A stretch of DNA of 64,000 bases, from the NCBI GenBank assembly GCA_965112735.1, contig OZ218950.1:2542001-2606000 (forward strand), read 5' to 3'. A program made the position numbers and the translations under genes. The DNA comes from Phaeosaccion multiseriatum (Eukaryota > Ochrophyta, other classes). This document shows positions 17,561-28,370 of this stretch, one piece after another; the stretch's first letter is position 1; every line of letters begins with the position of its first letter. The notes under the pieces were generated by a model. The model worked only from the letters and a program-made list of their open reading frames with translations, was not told the origin of the DNA and searched no databases.

Positions 17561-18757
17561 GAGGGAGGTCCTGGCTGACCGTAGAGAGACTGCTGCTGCT
17601 GCTGTTGCCCATATGTCTGCTGCCCATATACCTGCTGCTGTCCTTGATTGGGAGGGGGCCGTCTCGGCGCAGCCCCGTACCGGACGTCGAAACCTTCGTC
17701 GGCACTGGACTCGCTCTCCTCGTCGCCCCAGCCCCCAGCAGCGGCACCCCCCCCTTGCATTTGATGGCGCGAGGGCGGCGGTCGACCTCTTGGGCCTCGG
17801 TTTCCGGGTTTGGGTCGGCGGGAGGATCCTGCAGAGGGAGAGCGAGAGGGGGTGGGGGTGGGGGTGAGGTGGGCGCCGAGGGAACAGTGAGTTGGTGCCA
17901 CAGACTGGTATGATGGACCAAAGAATAATCATGAGTATACCACCCGTAACATTCCTCGCCCTGAGTGGACAGAGGCTGCTGAGACGTGGAAATTCCGGCA
18001 ATTCCTGTTTACCCTCTCACATGACATGCATCCGAGACGCCCAGGGTATGGTGCTGAACTCACCAAGTGTAAAGACCTTCCGGAAGGAGCCTTTGATAGC
18101 TGCGACACTCTCTGCCATTCGCCCCCCCTCCACGACCTCGTGTAGGGGCGGGCCCCACTCCTCTGAATCCTCCTGGCCCCACGCTCCTTCACGCCGCTGC
18201 TGCTGCTGCTGCTGTCGACCCTGCGGCCCCCTCCCAAACCCCTGCTGCCTCTGTCTCTGTCCCTGCCCTTGCCCTTGCCCTTGCCCCATGTCATCCATCT
18301 CAGACTCCGAGTCGTCCTCCAACTCCGGTACGGTATATCCTGACGTATAGCTCGCCATGAACCCTCCGCCGCCGCCTTCACTTGCACCATCGGTACCACC
18401 GCCTTGCCTGAGAGCTTCGGCCAAGCCTTGCGGTCTTCCCCTGGACCCAAAGCTGACCTTGGATGTGCGCTCATCGAGGTGTCCCTCCTGGTACCACTGC
18501 CTAATCTCACCCAGGCTGTATGGGCCCTGGGGCGGCTGATGGGGTGAAGTATGAAGGAACCAGTTGTTTGCACTGCCACCACCACCCCCAAAGCCGCTTG
18601 CAGCAGCCCATAGGTGGCTCCTTGTTGAGGTTGACGAGGAGTGAAGCAGCAAGATGAGCGCGGACGTGACGAGGACCCTTGTATTGCTGCGCCCTCTTCT
18701 TGGCCGCCGGCGCCGGAAAGACTGCTGCTCCATACTCTCGCTCAAGGACACCCCCAT
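11867..18757 (-). CDS. GYF-domain / ABCC-like ABC half-transporter fusion, about 1,310 residues
   Basis: Ten exons: 18064-18757, 16918-17828, 16512-16670, 15941-16317, 15186-15387, 14038-15009, 13406-13539, 12971-13108, 12451-12628 and 11867-12034. All junctions keep frame. The N-terminus has a basic stretch then a hydrophobic core (residues about 27-41) and AAASGF at 51-56. A GYF domain follows (residues about 66-110; core QGPYSLGEIRQWYQEGHL). Exon 2 is Gln, Pro and Gly rich. Exons 3-6 hold several membrane segments resembling an ABCC membrane domain. The nucleotide-binding domain has Walker A GGEGSGKS (near residue 1080), Q-loop WISQAP, signature LSEGE and Walker B AVLLDEP. At the H-loop the sequence reads ATRQLHLSRLADQ, so the usual Thr-His appears to be Thr-Arg. 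Only one NBD is present, so it probably dimerises. Substrate unknown. An alternative start is ATG at 18817. Divergent from UBLCP1. Confidence 0.72.
13640..13815. repeat. (CAGA)n array in a GYF-ABC intron
   Basis: Imperfect GACA tetranucleotide run within the intron between exons 13406-13539 and 14038-15009. Confidence 0.9.
15576..15940. repeat. 52-bp minisatellite in a GYF-ABC intron
   Basis: AAAGAATCATCTACCAA recurs at exact 52-bp steps (about 15629, 15681, 15733, 15785, 15837), with a shorter first unit near 15584. The spacers are CCAACCAACC runs. On the transcript strand they read GGTTGGTTGG, which can form two-layer G-quadruplexes. Confidence 0.9.
16687..16750. repeat. (AGT)n microsatellite
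   Basis: About 21 AGT triplets in the intron just upstream, in the sense direction, of exon 16512-16670. Confidence 0.95.
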
Positions 18758-19082
18758 CAACACGCGGCGGATCGGGATGGGAGGGAAGCAAGGGAAGGAT
18801 GGCAGTGGAAGGCGCATACGTCCATGAGCGCCCGGAATCCCCGGAAAGCAGCGATCAATCTTCGATTTCTGGAAAAAGAATAACAGGTACTCATCAAAAT
18901 CAATCAAGACAGAGAATAAACAAGGGGGGTAATAAGAAGGAAGAAACTTAGGAGAGGACACACAGAAGGAGCAGCAGACAAGCGCAGCTGCAGCAGCAAC
19001 AGCAGGAGAATCCCCTGAGTTGCAGCTGAAAACCCGTTGGGGGGGAGAGGAGGAGGCAGGAGATTTTTTTTTTTTTTTGGGG
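18758..19082. promoter_or_regulatory. Candidate bidirectional promoter, GYF-ABC and UBLCP1
   Basis: 325 bp between divergent start codons. It contains a T run (about 19065-19079) directly upstream of the UBLCP1 ATG. No TATA box is evident. Confidence 0.4.
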
Positions 19083-20812
19083 ATGGGGACCACTCCCGAA
19101 GAGATCCAGGTCGAGCTGATGCGCGACGATGAAGCCGCGACCGCAGTTGTAGTGGCGTCGGAAGGAGCTGTAGATCCCCCCCTTGATATCGTTCCTTCCT
19201 TTGGAGGTACACCTTCACCAGACCAAGACAAAAGTGGCGGACTGAAGAGCGAGGGCCACGAGGAGACGAAGGGGGGGGAGGAAGTGGGCAGTAACGTACG
19301 ACTGGCAGGCAAGTGGCAGGGGAAGACGCTGGAGCTGGAAGTACCCCTCACGAGCACCATCGCGGAAATCAAGGTGAGTCGAGACGAATGAAGTGAAGCG
19401 TATGTATTCCTGAGGCCGTCAACAGCAGCAGGTCGCAGCCGTGTGCCTAGTGTTTTCGGCCCCTTCATCTGTGTGTTGCCTTTTTGCTGTGTGACGTGAC
19501 CTCCCTGCTTACTCCTTCCCGCCCCCGATCCGTTGTAGGTTCTGCTCCAAGAGCGCACGCACGTCCTGGCCAAGCGACAGAAGCTGATGGGCCTCAACAT
19601 CAAAAGCAAGCCCGCCCCGGACGAAACGCCACTCTCCGCGCTCAAGCTCAAGGATCCGCAGAAGTTTATTCTCATGGGCACGCCAGAGGTAGTTGGGTGC
19701 TCTCTTTGAAGAAGAGGGAGGAGAGGAGGAGGAGGAGGAGGAGGAGGAGGAGGAGGGGAGGGGACCCTGGATTTTCATTTCGCCCTCACACTCGTCGCTT
19801 TTGTCATGCCTGACTTGTAACCCTTCGCCTTCTGTCGCCCCTGCCTTGCCTTGCCTTGCCTTCCTTGCCTTGCTCAGGCCGACCTTTTTGTTGACCCGGA
19901 GGACATGGACGATCTCCCCGAGGTGTTCGATGACTTCGACCTTGAGGTAGGGAGGGGAGGGGAGGGGAGGGAGGTAGGGAGGAGGAAGGAGAGGAGGGCA
20001 TGGGGAGGGGGGGGAGGGGAGGGAGTGGAGGGAGGGGAGAGAGGCAGTGGAGGCAGGAGGGAGGAGAGGAGGGGGGGGGGAGGAGGAGGGAAGGAGGAAG
20101 GAAGTGAGCAGGGAAGGGAGGGAGGGTAGAAGAGGTCAGGGAAATGCTCCCTCTTGCGTGCTGATGAGCCTGCGTGCTAAAGCTCAAGCTCACATCCCGC
20201 AAGCATGTTCTCGACCCGCGATTTGCTCCTTTAAGCTCCGCTCCTCTCCCCTCTTCTCCCCACCCCATCACCACCCCCTCACTCTCTCTCCAAGGTCTCC
20301 CACAACAGCGAGGACTGGATCCGAGCCATGGAGAACCAAAGCAACCTGGAGAAGTTCACGCAGGCCACCGAGGTGGTATTCATGAACCCCCCCCGGCCGG
20401 GCAAGCGCCTACTCGTGCTGGACCTAGACCATACGCTGCTGGACTTTAGCCGCAGGGAGACGCACATGGAGAGTCAAAAGAGACCCTTTATGGACGATTT
20501 CCTGGCAACGGTGTACGAGGTGAGCAGATGGATGGCAGTGGATGGATGCGATGGTAGTGGATGGACATACAGTGCGTGCGTCAGTTGTTTGTGTTAGTGT
20601 GATAGGGAGTGTATAGGGTGAGAGAGAAGGAAGAGGCATGGGCATACCAGTAGTACGTACCAATGAAGCTATGCCCGTGCACTGCCATCGCCCTTTAGCA
20701 CTACGACCTGGTGGCGTGGTCACAGACGTCCTGGGTGTGGTTGGAGACCAAACTTCAAGTGCTTGGCATGATGAGGACCGACCGCTACAAGTGAGTGAAT
20801 GTGTGTGTGTGC

Positions 20813-20868
<56 letters not shown>

Positions 20869-22152
20869 GTGGGGGGGGGGAGAGTGTGTGTGTGTGTGAC
20901 AGAGAGGTAGTACTTCGAAGTAGGAGAGAGTGTGTGGGAGCGAGGGTGTGTTGGAGAGAGAGAGAAAGAGATCACTACAAGATGAGGCGTGTTCCTGTAT
21001 CGGGCTTCGTCCTCTTACTCTCCTACTCCTCCTCCTCCTCCTCCTCTCCCTTCCCTTCTGTGGACGTATCGAATTGATTGCTTGTGACTGGGCTGGGCTG
21101 TAACAGGTTCTGCTTCGTGCTGGACAAAACGGCAATGTTCCACATCACCAGCACCCTCAAAGACGGCTCCGAAAAGAGGCACCAGGTAGGCACGCACGCA
21201 CACACATGCACACTCCTCTCCGTCCTGTATAAAACAAAGGGGGTTATGGTATTGGGTTCTGTAACGCATGTCTACCTGGAGACGGAGGCTGGAGGATAGA
21301 TCTGCGGCGGAGGCAACGAGGGAAGCGCCTTGCTTGACGGCATGTTGAGCGGAGTCTCATCAACATCGTTGTGGTTGTCTCCCTCCCCCCTCTCTCTCTC
21401 CCTCATTCTTTCTCTCTCTTTCTCCCTCCCTCCCTCCCTCCCCTCTCTCTCTTATCTCTATCTCTCCTCGTTCTTCCCCCCTCCCTCTCCTCGCTCTCTC
21501 GCTCTCCCTCTTCATGCTTCTGCCTTGCCGCACTGGGCCTATTCTGTCTCCTTGCCTCTCACTATCACACCCGAAGGTGAAGCCCCTAAAACTCATCTGG
21601 AGCAAGTTCGAGCAGTGGAGCGAGTCAAACACAGTGCACGTCGACGATCTAAACCGCAACTTCGCCCTCAACCCAAAAAACGGTATGCAACTTGAGAAGC
21701 ATGGCACTCCTCCTACCCTCAGGGTATAATTTATAATTTAGGCTCAATCCTCTCCCCTCTGTGTACCACCAACAGGCGTGCTCTGCTCTGCCTTCTACCG
21801 CAAGAAGCAGCGCGAGAAGGACGTGGAGCTTGTGGCGCTGGCCAAATACCTCACGCATGTGGCCAGGCTCGACGAGAAGGAGGCCATCACCGACCATCGG
21901 GTGAGGGGAGGGGGAAAGGAAGGAAGGAAGGAAGGAAGGAAGGGAGAGAGGAAAGGGAGGGTGGGAGGGAGGGCGGGAGATGGCTGCCCGTCGAGTATCT
22001 GTCAGCCATCCCTGATTGATATGCCTTGCCTTTATCATTCTCTGCTTAACTCTTTTCCTGTACCCACCCGGTGCTGTTTGCGCGCCTTCTCTTCCAACCC
22101 CTTCCCTCGTTCTGTGAAGGATTGGAGGTCACACTTGGACAAGATCCCCTGA
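19083..22152 (+). CDS. UBLCP1: Ubiquitin-like-domain CTD phosphatase (UBLCP1)
   Basis: Nine exons: 19083-19373, 19539-19688, 19878-19946, 20295-20519, 20699-20790, 21107-21185, 21577-21682, 21776-21900 and 22120-22152; 389 codons, all phases agree. A ubiquitin-like fold spans about residues 72-165 (VRLAGKWQGKTLELEVPL ... KFILMGTPE). A HAD/FCP-type phosphatase domain follows with catalytic motif DLDHT (residues 213-217), then WSQTSWVWLETKL and the UBLCP1-typical VKPLKLIW and LNRNFALNPKNG. In animals this enzyme dephosphorylates nuclear 26S proteasome subunits through its ubiquitin-like domain, and it can act on RNA polymerase II CTD peptides. The N-terminal 70 residues before the domain are acidic and not conserved. 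The protein ends DWRSHLDKIP. High confidence in the family. Confidence 0.92.
20810..20862. repeat. (GA)n microsatellite in a UBLCP1 intron
   Basis: About 24 GA units soon after the donor of exon 20699-20790. Confidence 0.95.
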
Positions 22153-22200
22153 TTGGGGTACCCTGATTGGGGTGTCAAGATACCCTAATTGGGGTCCCCC
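22146..22200. repeat. Three CCCTRATTGGGGT units overlapping the UBLCP1 stop codon
   Basis: Near-identical 14-16 bp units follow one another, and the first contains the stop codon of UBLCP1. Each unit is a short interrupted inverted repeat (CCCC...GGGG) around an ATTGG core. Confidence 0.7.
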
Positions 22201-23024
22201 GAGTGCCCAAATAGGAGTAGTGGGGAGAGCGCGAGATGAGACAAGAGGAGAGGACGTTTGTCCACCGCACACAAGTTTGCGAGCCCCTATGGGCCGTATT
22301 ATGATGTCATGGGGGTCGATTGGTTGTGAGCCGTTACGTTACGGCAACAGTGTGCAGCAGTTGGAAGAGAAGTGGGGCAAGGAGGAGACGTAGTTAGCAG
22401 CGGTTCAGACGTATCAGAGGAGGGAGAAAACGATGTATGTTATGTGTTGTGCCTTCACTTGTGTGTGTACGCTGGCGGGTGGTGGTGGGACTCAGAGCTT
22501 CGATGACAGCAGGCGGCTGAGCTTCAGCGGCTGAGCTTGAATACATTCCATGCTCTAGCCCCTCTCCACCTCTTCTGGCTTTTTATGACTAAATTTACTT
22601 GGTTTTAAGTATTCAAGTAGCAAGTAGGAAGAAGGGGGGAGGAAGGAAGAACGATATAGAAACCCCAGTCAGTTGAGTGTCTGTCGGTGAGCTTGTGCCA
22701 AGCCATACGTAGTAGCACGTAGTAGTACGCAGGAAGAGGAGCGTAGCACAGCACTGCACTGCACATAGATGGGGCACTCACTCTATTATGCATTATATGT
22801 ACATACACTTCATGCCGCGGACGTGCGGCCGGCCGGTCGATCGGTTCGTGTTTCTCTTGTGTCTCTCTTCGTCTGCATGGCATGGGCTCATTCGTTCGCC
22901 AACACCCCGAATCCGGAAACCGCGTTGTCGATCGAGGTCCTTCCTGACACCCCGTTGTGACGATCGAGGGCGTCTGTTCTTGGTCTGAGCGTCCCTGGTC
23001 GCCGTTCTTTGCTCCCGTCTTTGC
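22153..23024. other. Convergent intergenic region
   Basis: 872 bp between the stop codons of UBLCP1 and the AP endonuclease. It contains the tail of the ATTGG repeat, AT-rich sequence near 22575-22620 (possible 3' processing zone) and paired GATCGAGG elements near 22932 and 22963. No gene or structural RNA is supported. Confidence 0.5.
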
Positions 23025-23605
23025 TCAGCTCACACCTCTCTTTGCCTTTGGCAGAGAGAGAGTGACGTGTATAGGGCAGTGGTCGCTCCCTTGGACGTCG
23101 TAAGAGTGCCAGCACGCCTTCAGCAGCGGCAGCGCCGTGGTGGTGAGCAAGCCATAGTCCAAGCGAAAGCCCTTGTTCTCCGGACGCTGGAGAGGGACGC
23201 AGGAAGGGAGGGAGGGAAGGAGAGGGAGAGAGAGACGGAGACGGGGACAGCGACAGAGAGAGGGAGTGAGAGAGAGACGGGGAGAGGGAATGGGGGCGAA
23301 TGGCGAAGAGTGGCAGGCAGCGGGAAGAAGGTAACACCCCAGTAGTGCGGACGTTGACTTGCTCACCGCGACGGTCTTCATGCTCCACCAAGTGTAGTGC
23401 CCCTTCTTGTCGCCGTGTAGATGGCGAAAGGCGTCCGTGACTCCGTCCTCCCCCAGCCAGCGTGAGAAACTGTCGCGCTCCTCCGCGGTACACCCGCTCT
23501 GCTTCTTGATGTGCTGTGTGTGGGGAAAACCGCATAATTGACTTGATCAATGCTCAAAAAGAAAAAGATGGAAGCGAAATGGTTGAGAAGATTCGACTCA
23601 AGGCT

Positions 23606-23643
<38 letters not shown>

Positions 23644-24714
23644 TGAGGGGGAGAGGGTCTGATGGAGCGGCAAATCTACCCCAACCCACCGACTTACCGG
23701 CTTGCTGTAGTTGTAGATGTCAATGTCTCGGTGCGCCACATTCAAATCGCCCACAACAAGCACGGGCTTTCCCTTGCCCCCCTCCTTCTCCTCCAGTCCC
23801 CGAACGTAGCTGCGAAGAGCAAGGTCCCACCCCTCTGTGCGATGCTGGAGCCGCTCGAGCTTCTGTCCGCTGTTGGGCACGTACAGCGCCACCACGAAGA
23901 GGGAAGCGTACTCGACTGTGAGAGACCGCCCCTCCCCCTGGTAGGCGGCGTCGTCGATCCCGGTGCGAACGCTCAGTATTCGGCCGCAGCTGTTGATGTT
24001 GATACTGGGGATGGTGGTGGTGGTGGTGGTGGTGGTAGTGGTTGCTTTGGGGGCGGATACCGCTCCTGCTTCTTCCTTCTTTTGCTTCTTTGCTCCTCCA
24101 AAAAAGTCTCCGATCTTCTTTTGTTTCGCATTCGATCCCGCTACGGCCTTGCTACCTCCTGCTTCGCCTCCAGACGCAGTGTTCTCGGGGGCACACTCTT
24201 TCGGGAAGAAAATCGCAGTACCTGAGTAGCCCTTCTTATCTTGTGAGCAGCTGAACACTGAGTCCCAACCGGGGATCAAGTCCAGCTTCTGCATCGCAGC
24301 CACGTCCTTCTCCTGCAGCTTTGTCTCCTGAATGCAGACGAGGTGGGGCCGTTCTCTCGCCACCAGATCACTCAGCACCGTTGGGCACTTCTTCACAAAC
24401 CCGCGCAAGCCGTTCACGTTGAAGCTTACCACCTTAAAGTCGCTATCATCATCCGCCTTCACGTCCTCCCGGGGAGCCAAGTGTTCCCTGTCCGTCACGT
24501 CAGGTATCTTCACTGCTTTAGCCTTCTTCCCCTTCCCTGTTGCTTCTTCCGCAGCCGGTCTCTTCCCCCCCTTCTTTGTCGGCGAATCCTCTGGCTCCTT
24601 CTCTTCGTCTACACTATCAATACTCGACTGCCCAGCCTTCCCCCGCTTCTTCGTCTGCTTCTCATCGTCAGCCTGCTGCTTCATCTCCGGCTGCTGCTCC
24701 TTCTCCTTCTCCAT
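23025..24714 (-). CDS. AP endonuclease (ExoIII/APE family) with internal PIP box
   Basis: Three exons: 23698-24714, 23367-23513 and 23025-23186; 441 codons, phase 0 at both introns. This class cuts the backbone 5' to abasic sites in base-excision repair. Visible family motifs are VVSFNVNGLRGF, CIQETKLQ (catalytic Glu), KKGYSGTAIFF, LVVGDLNVAHRDIDIYN (catalytic Asp/Asn) and GSDHCPIH (catalytic His). The N-terminal 90 residues are Lys/Glu rich, like the nuclear tail of APE1. An insertion of about 70 residues sits between GYSGTAIFF and RILSVRTGIDDAAYQGEGRS. It carries QKKIGDFF (residues 198-205), a textbook PCNA-interacting motif, then Lys-rich sequence and a Thr run. I chose ATG 24714; an in-frame ATG at 24837 would add 41 residues. 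Divergent from the sirtuin gene. Confidence 0.9.
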
Positions 24715-24980
24715 ACTATAAACCCTCGATTTCTCGGGTCGAAGACGGGGTGATCCGATTGGCTGTTTGTAGACGCGAGGATGGGGGGGGGGGGAAATTG
24801 AAAGAGATCGCCTTCCAGCTTTCGAATCCAGATCCATCTGTGACTGCTAGAAGCGCTCGGCGATAATCGTCGCCGACTCGGGGCCCGAGTCGCTCGTCGC
24901 GCGGCACATCCAGCCACTTAAGGGTGTAATATATAAGAGACATCCTGCCAGCCAGCGAGTGCATCCAGCGAGTCTGCTAC
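24715..24980. promoter_or_regulatory. Bidirectional promoter, AP endonuclease and sirtuin-Nudix
   Basis: 266 bp between divergent ATGs. A TATATAAG element lies at 24930-24937, about 45 bp before the sirtuin-Nudix ATG, so it is a plausible TATA box. The centre is GC-rich with a CGACTCGGGGCCCGAGTCG palindrome (about 24870-24888). Confidence 0.5.
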
Positions 24981-25192
24981 ATGGCGAACGGGGCCGCAAG
25001 GCGGGCTTCAGCCAGGAGGGGAAAGGCTGGCGCCCTGTCGAGCCTCGCCAAACTCATTGCGAGCGGGGAGAAGGTTGTCATAATCACGGGCGCGGGGCTC
25101 TCTGCTGCGAGTGGTATCCCCACTTTCAGGTGCGTGCGCTTATACACCTCGAGCTCTTTCTAGCTGCCTGCTTTCATGCCTACTGCGCTCTG

Positions 25193-25239
<47 letters not shown>

Positions 25240-28200
25240 GCTACTGTTCCGTCCTTGCCGTTTGTTGATGTGGACAGAGGGGCATCGGATAGCATATGGG
25301 GTGTGACCAGCACCGCCAAAGGCAGGCGGAGCGTCTTCCTCCACAGCCCCCTGCAGTGGTACAACGACTTCTGGTTAAAGCACTTCCACGTCAAGTACAC
25401 TAAGAAGACGCCCAACGCCGGTGAGTGGGAGCGACCCCACAAGTCTACGCCGCCACCCCTCCCCTCCTCCTCTTGATCTTATCTGACTGATCTGCTTTGC
25501 AATCCATCATGAACACCAACCACACAAGGCCACGAAGCGATTTCTGCCTTGGCCAAGAGCAGCAACGGATCGGTGACGGTGGTGACGCAGAACATCGACA
25601 CCCTGCACCAGAGCACGCGCACCGAGTGGGACTTCGAGCAGCAACTGGTGGAGGTGCATGGGAGGCTGGGCCTGTATAAATGTACGACTTGAGACAAAGG
25701 GAAGGGCGGGGAGTGTGTCGAGGGGACGAGTGATAGCATTCATCGAAGGTACGAAAGGTAGACGCGCTTCCACGCCATTTACTAACGCCTACCTCCCTCC
25801 CTCTCTCCCCCCCGCCTTGCTCCTGCCCCACTATAGGTGTGGAGGGCGAGGCGCCCGACTTAGACGATGATGTCACCATACACGGAGGCGAGGGGAGGTG
25901 TCCGTATGCTTGGGATAGGGTGCTCCAAGAAGGAGATCTCGTGCCGAAGGGTATTGGGGCGCTGCTCCGTGGCGACGAGGAGGAGGAGGAGACAGAAGGG
26001 CGAGAGTACAATGGAGGTGCTTCCTCGTCTTCTTCCGCGGGGGATGCAGCGGGGGTGGGAGGAGGAGGAGGAGGAGGAGGAGGAGGAGGAGGAGGAGGAG
26101 GAGGAGGAGGAGGAGGGGGAGGAGGAGGAGGAGGAGGAGGAGGGGGAGGAGGGCGGCTGACTACCGATATGCCTTTGTGCCCGTCCTGCTCTATGCCGTG
26201 CCCACCTCTGTCGCTGCTCTTTGACGAGGACTATTCCAGCCACTCCTTTTATCAGGTGAGGCCTGTGTGTGTGTGTGTGTGAGAGTGAGTGAGTGCGTGC
26301 GTGTGTGTGTGGTGTGTGTATGCGTGTGTGTGTGTGTGTGCATGTGTGTATGTGTACGTACGGATGTGTGTGTGTGTTTGTGCCCACACCAAGGGAATGT
26401 GCGGTTGGCAGGGGTGCTGTGCGTGTTGACGTACCTCTCGGAGCTCTCATGCTTCCTTCTCTCCTCCCTTTTACTCTCCTCCTCATCCTCGCCCCCCTCC
26501 TCCTCCCCGCATGACTAAATCGAATCGTCCGTCCATCCTAACATCTCTCTCTCCCCTCCGGCTGATTCACAGATGGATCGTGTGGAGGAGTGGTTGCACG
26601 GAGCCGCAGCCATGGTGTTTGTGGGTACATCCTTCACAGTGTCCATCACCTCAATCGCACTCGATGAGGTAAGTGAGTGAGTGGGTGTGGGAGGGAGGGA
26701 GGGACGGAGGGAAGGAGAGAGGGGAGGAAGGAGTGAGTGGGTGAGTGAGTCAGTGTAGACAGCAAAGAGCTCAGTACTACACCGTCTACCACAGACACTA
26801 CGATACACCACCCCCATTGTACCCGTCGATAGTCGTGGCGCGGTGAAGCAAGCAGCTATACCCTTGGCCTTGTCTCCGTCCCTCAACTCCCTCCCTCCCT
26901 CCCTCCCTCCCTCCCTCCCTCCCTCCCTCTCTCCCTCCCTCCCTCCCTCTCTCCCTCCCTCCCTCCCTCCCTCCCTTCCTCCCTCCCTCTCTCCCTCCCT
27001 CCCTCCCTCCCTCTCTCCCTCCCTCCCTCCCTCTCGCCCTCCCTCCCTCCCTCCCTCCCTCCCTCCCTCCCTCCCTCCCTCCCTCCCTCCCTCCCTCCCT
27101 CCCTCCCTCCCTCCCCTCACCCTACTCTACCCTACCCTACGTCAACCCCCTCCCTCCACCCCTATACCCCTATGCCCCAGGCTAAGCGCCGAGGTATCCC
27201 GGTGTTCGACTTCAACTTGCACTCCACCCTCTCTGCCTCGCGCTCCCTCCGTCTCCAGTGCGTGCCGGGAAGGGCAGAGGAGACCCTCCCACAGCTTCTC
27301 TCCTTGGTGGAGGCGCTGAGGAAGGAAGGACTGGGGCGAGAGGAGGAGGAGGAGGAGGAGGAGGAGGAGGAGGAGCAGGAGCAGGAGAAGGAGGGGGAGG
27401 AGGAGAAGGAGGAGGAGGAGAGGCACTCGCCTGCCCCTGCTTCCTCCGTCCCTGTCCCATCCTCCGGTGCCAGCGCTACTGCTACTGCTACTACTACTGC
27501 TGCTGCTGGTGATGCTACTGCTGCTGCTGCTGCTGCTGCCGATGTACCACCAACTGCTGCGGCTATTGCTTGTGGTGGTACCGGTGGTCGCGCAGCCTCG
27601 GCTCCCTCTGCTGCGTCCGAGACCCCCTCCGCCTCCCCCCTCTCCTCCCCCTCCTCCCCCTCCGAGTTCAAGGGTGCGCCGGGTAGCCGTAAGAGGGGAC
27701 GGAGAACAGCCTTCCCCTCCTCGGCCTCGGGCTCTGATGGCTCTGCGGTAGGCGCTTCTCGAACTACCACCAAGGAGGAGGAGGAGGAGGAGGAGGAGGA
27801 GGAGGAGGAGGAGTCCCACGGAGGGCGGTTTACGTTGTCATTTGTACCGCGTGCTATGCTCGCGAGAAGCCAGGTGCGTGGGTGCGTGCGTGCGTGCGTC
27901 GACTTGGGTATCTGCTCTGGTCGGGTGTGTTGGTTTGCTTTGTGTCGTCTTCTTCTGCCTATCCCCGTTGTGTCTTGTCATGTGTGAATGGCGATGGGAT
28001 TGGCGCGTCATGGAGCGAGGGAGGGGGGGGGGGGTTATTGACATATAGGAATCAACCCAAGAATTACTTATTATTATTAATGCGTGTGTGGGGCGGGGGG
28101 TGTGTGAAGTATTCGAATGCGTAAGGGGAAGGACAGCAGGAACGGCGCGGTACGGAAGGGAAGGGAAGTGATGAACCACCATCTAAGCAGCAGAGCAAAG

Positions 28201-28338
28201 TGATGAACCACCATCTAAGCAGCAGAGCAAAGTGATGAACCACCATCTAAGCAGCAGAGCAGAAGCTCTACGTTTCCTTTGCGCGTGCCTCGATATTGCA
28301 GTCCATTCTCACAACCCCGCATGTGTGTGTGCGCGCGC

Positions 28339-28370
<32 letters not shown>

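Noticed and set aside
16867-18757. Stand-alone GYF protein ending at the stop near 16867
   Set aside because: The stop lies just after a strong donor. Using that donor gives an in-phase join to the membrane exons, which otherwise have no 5' exon. Kept as the refuting alternative.
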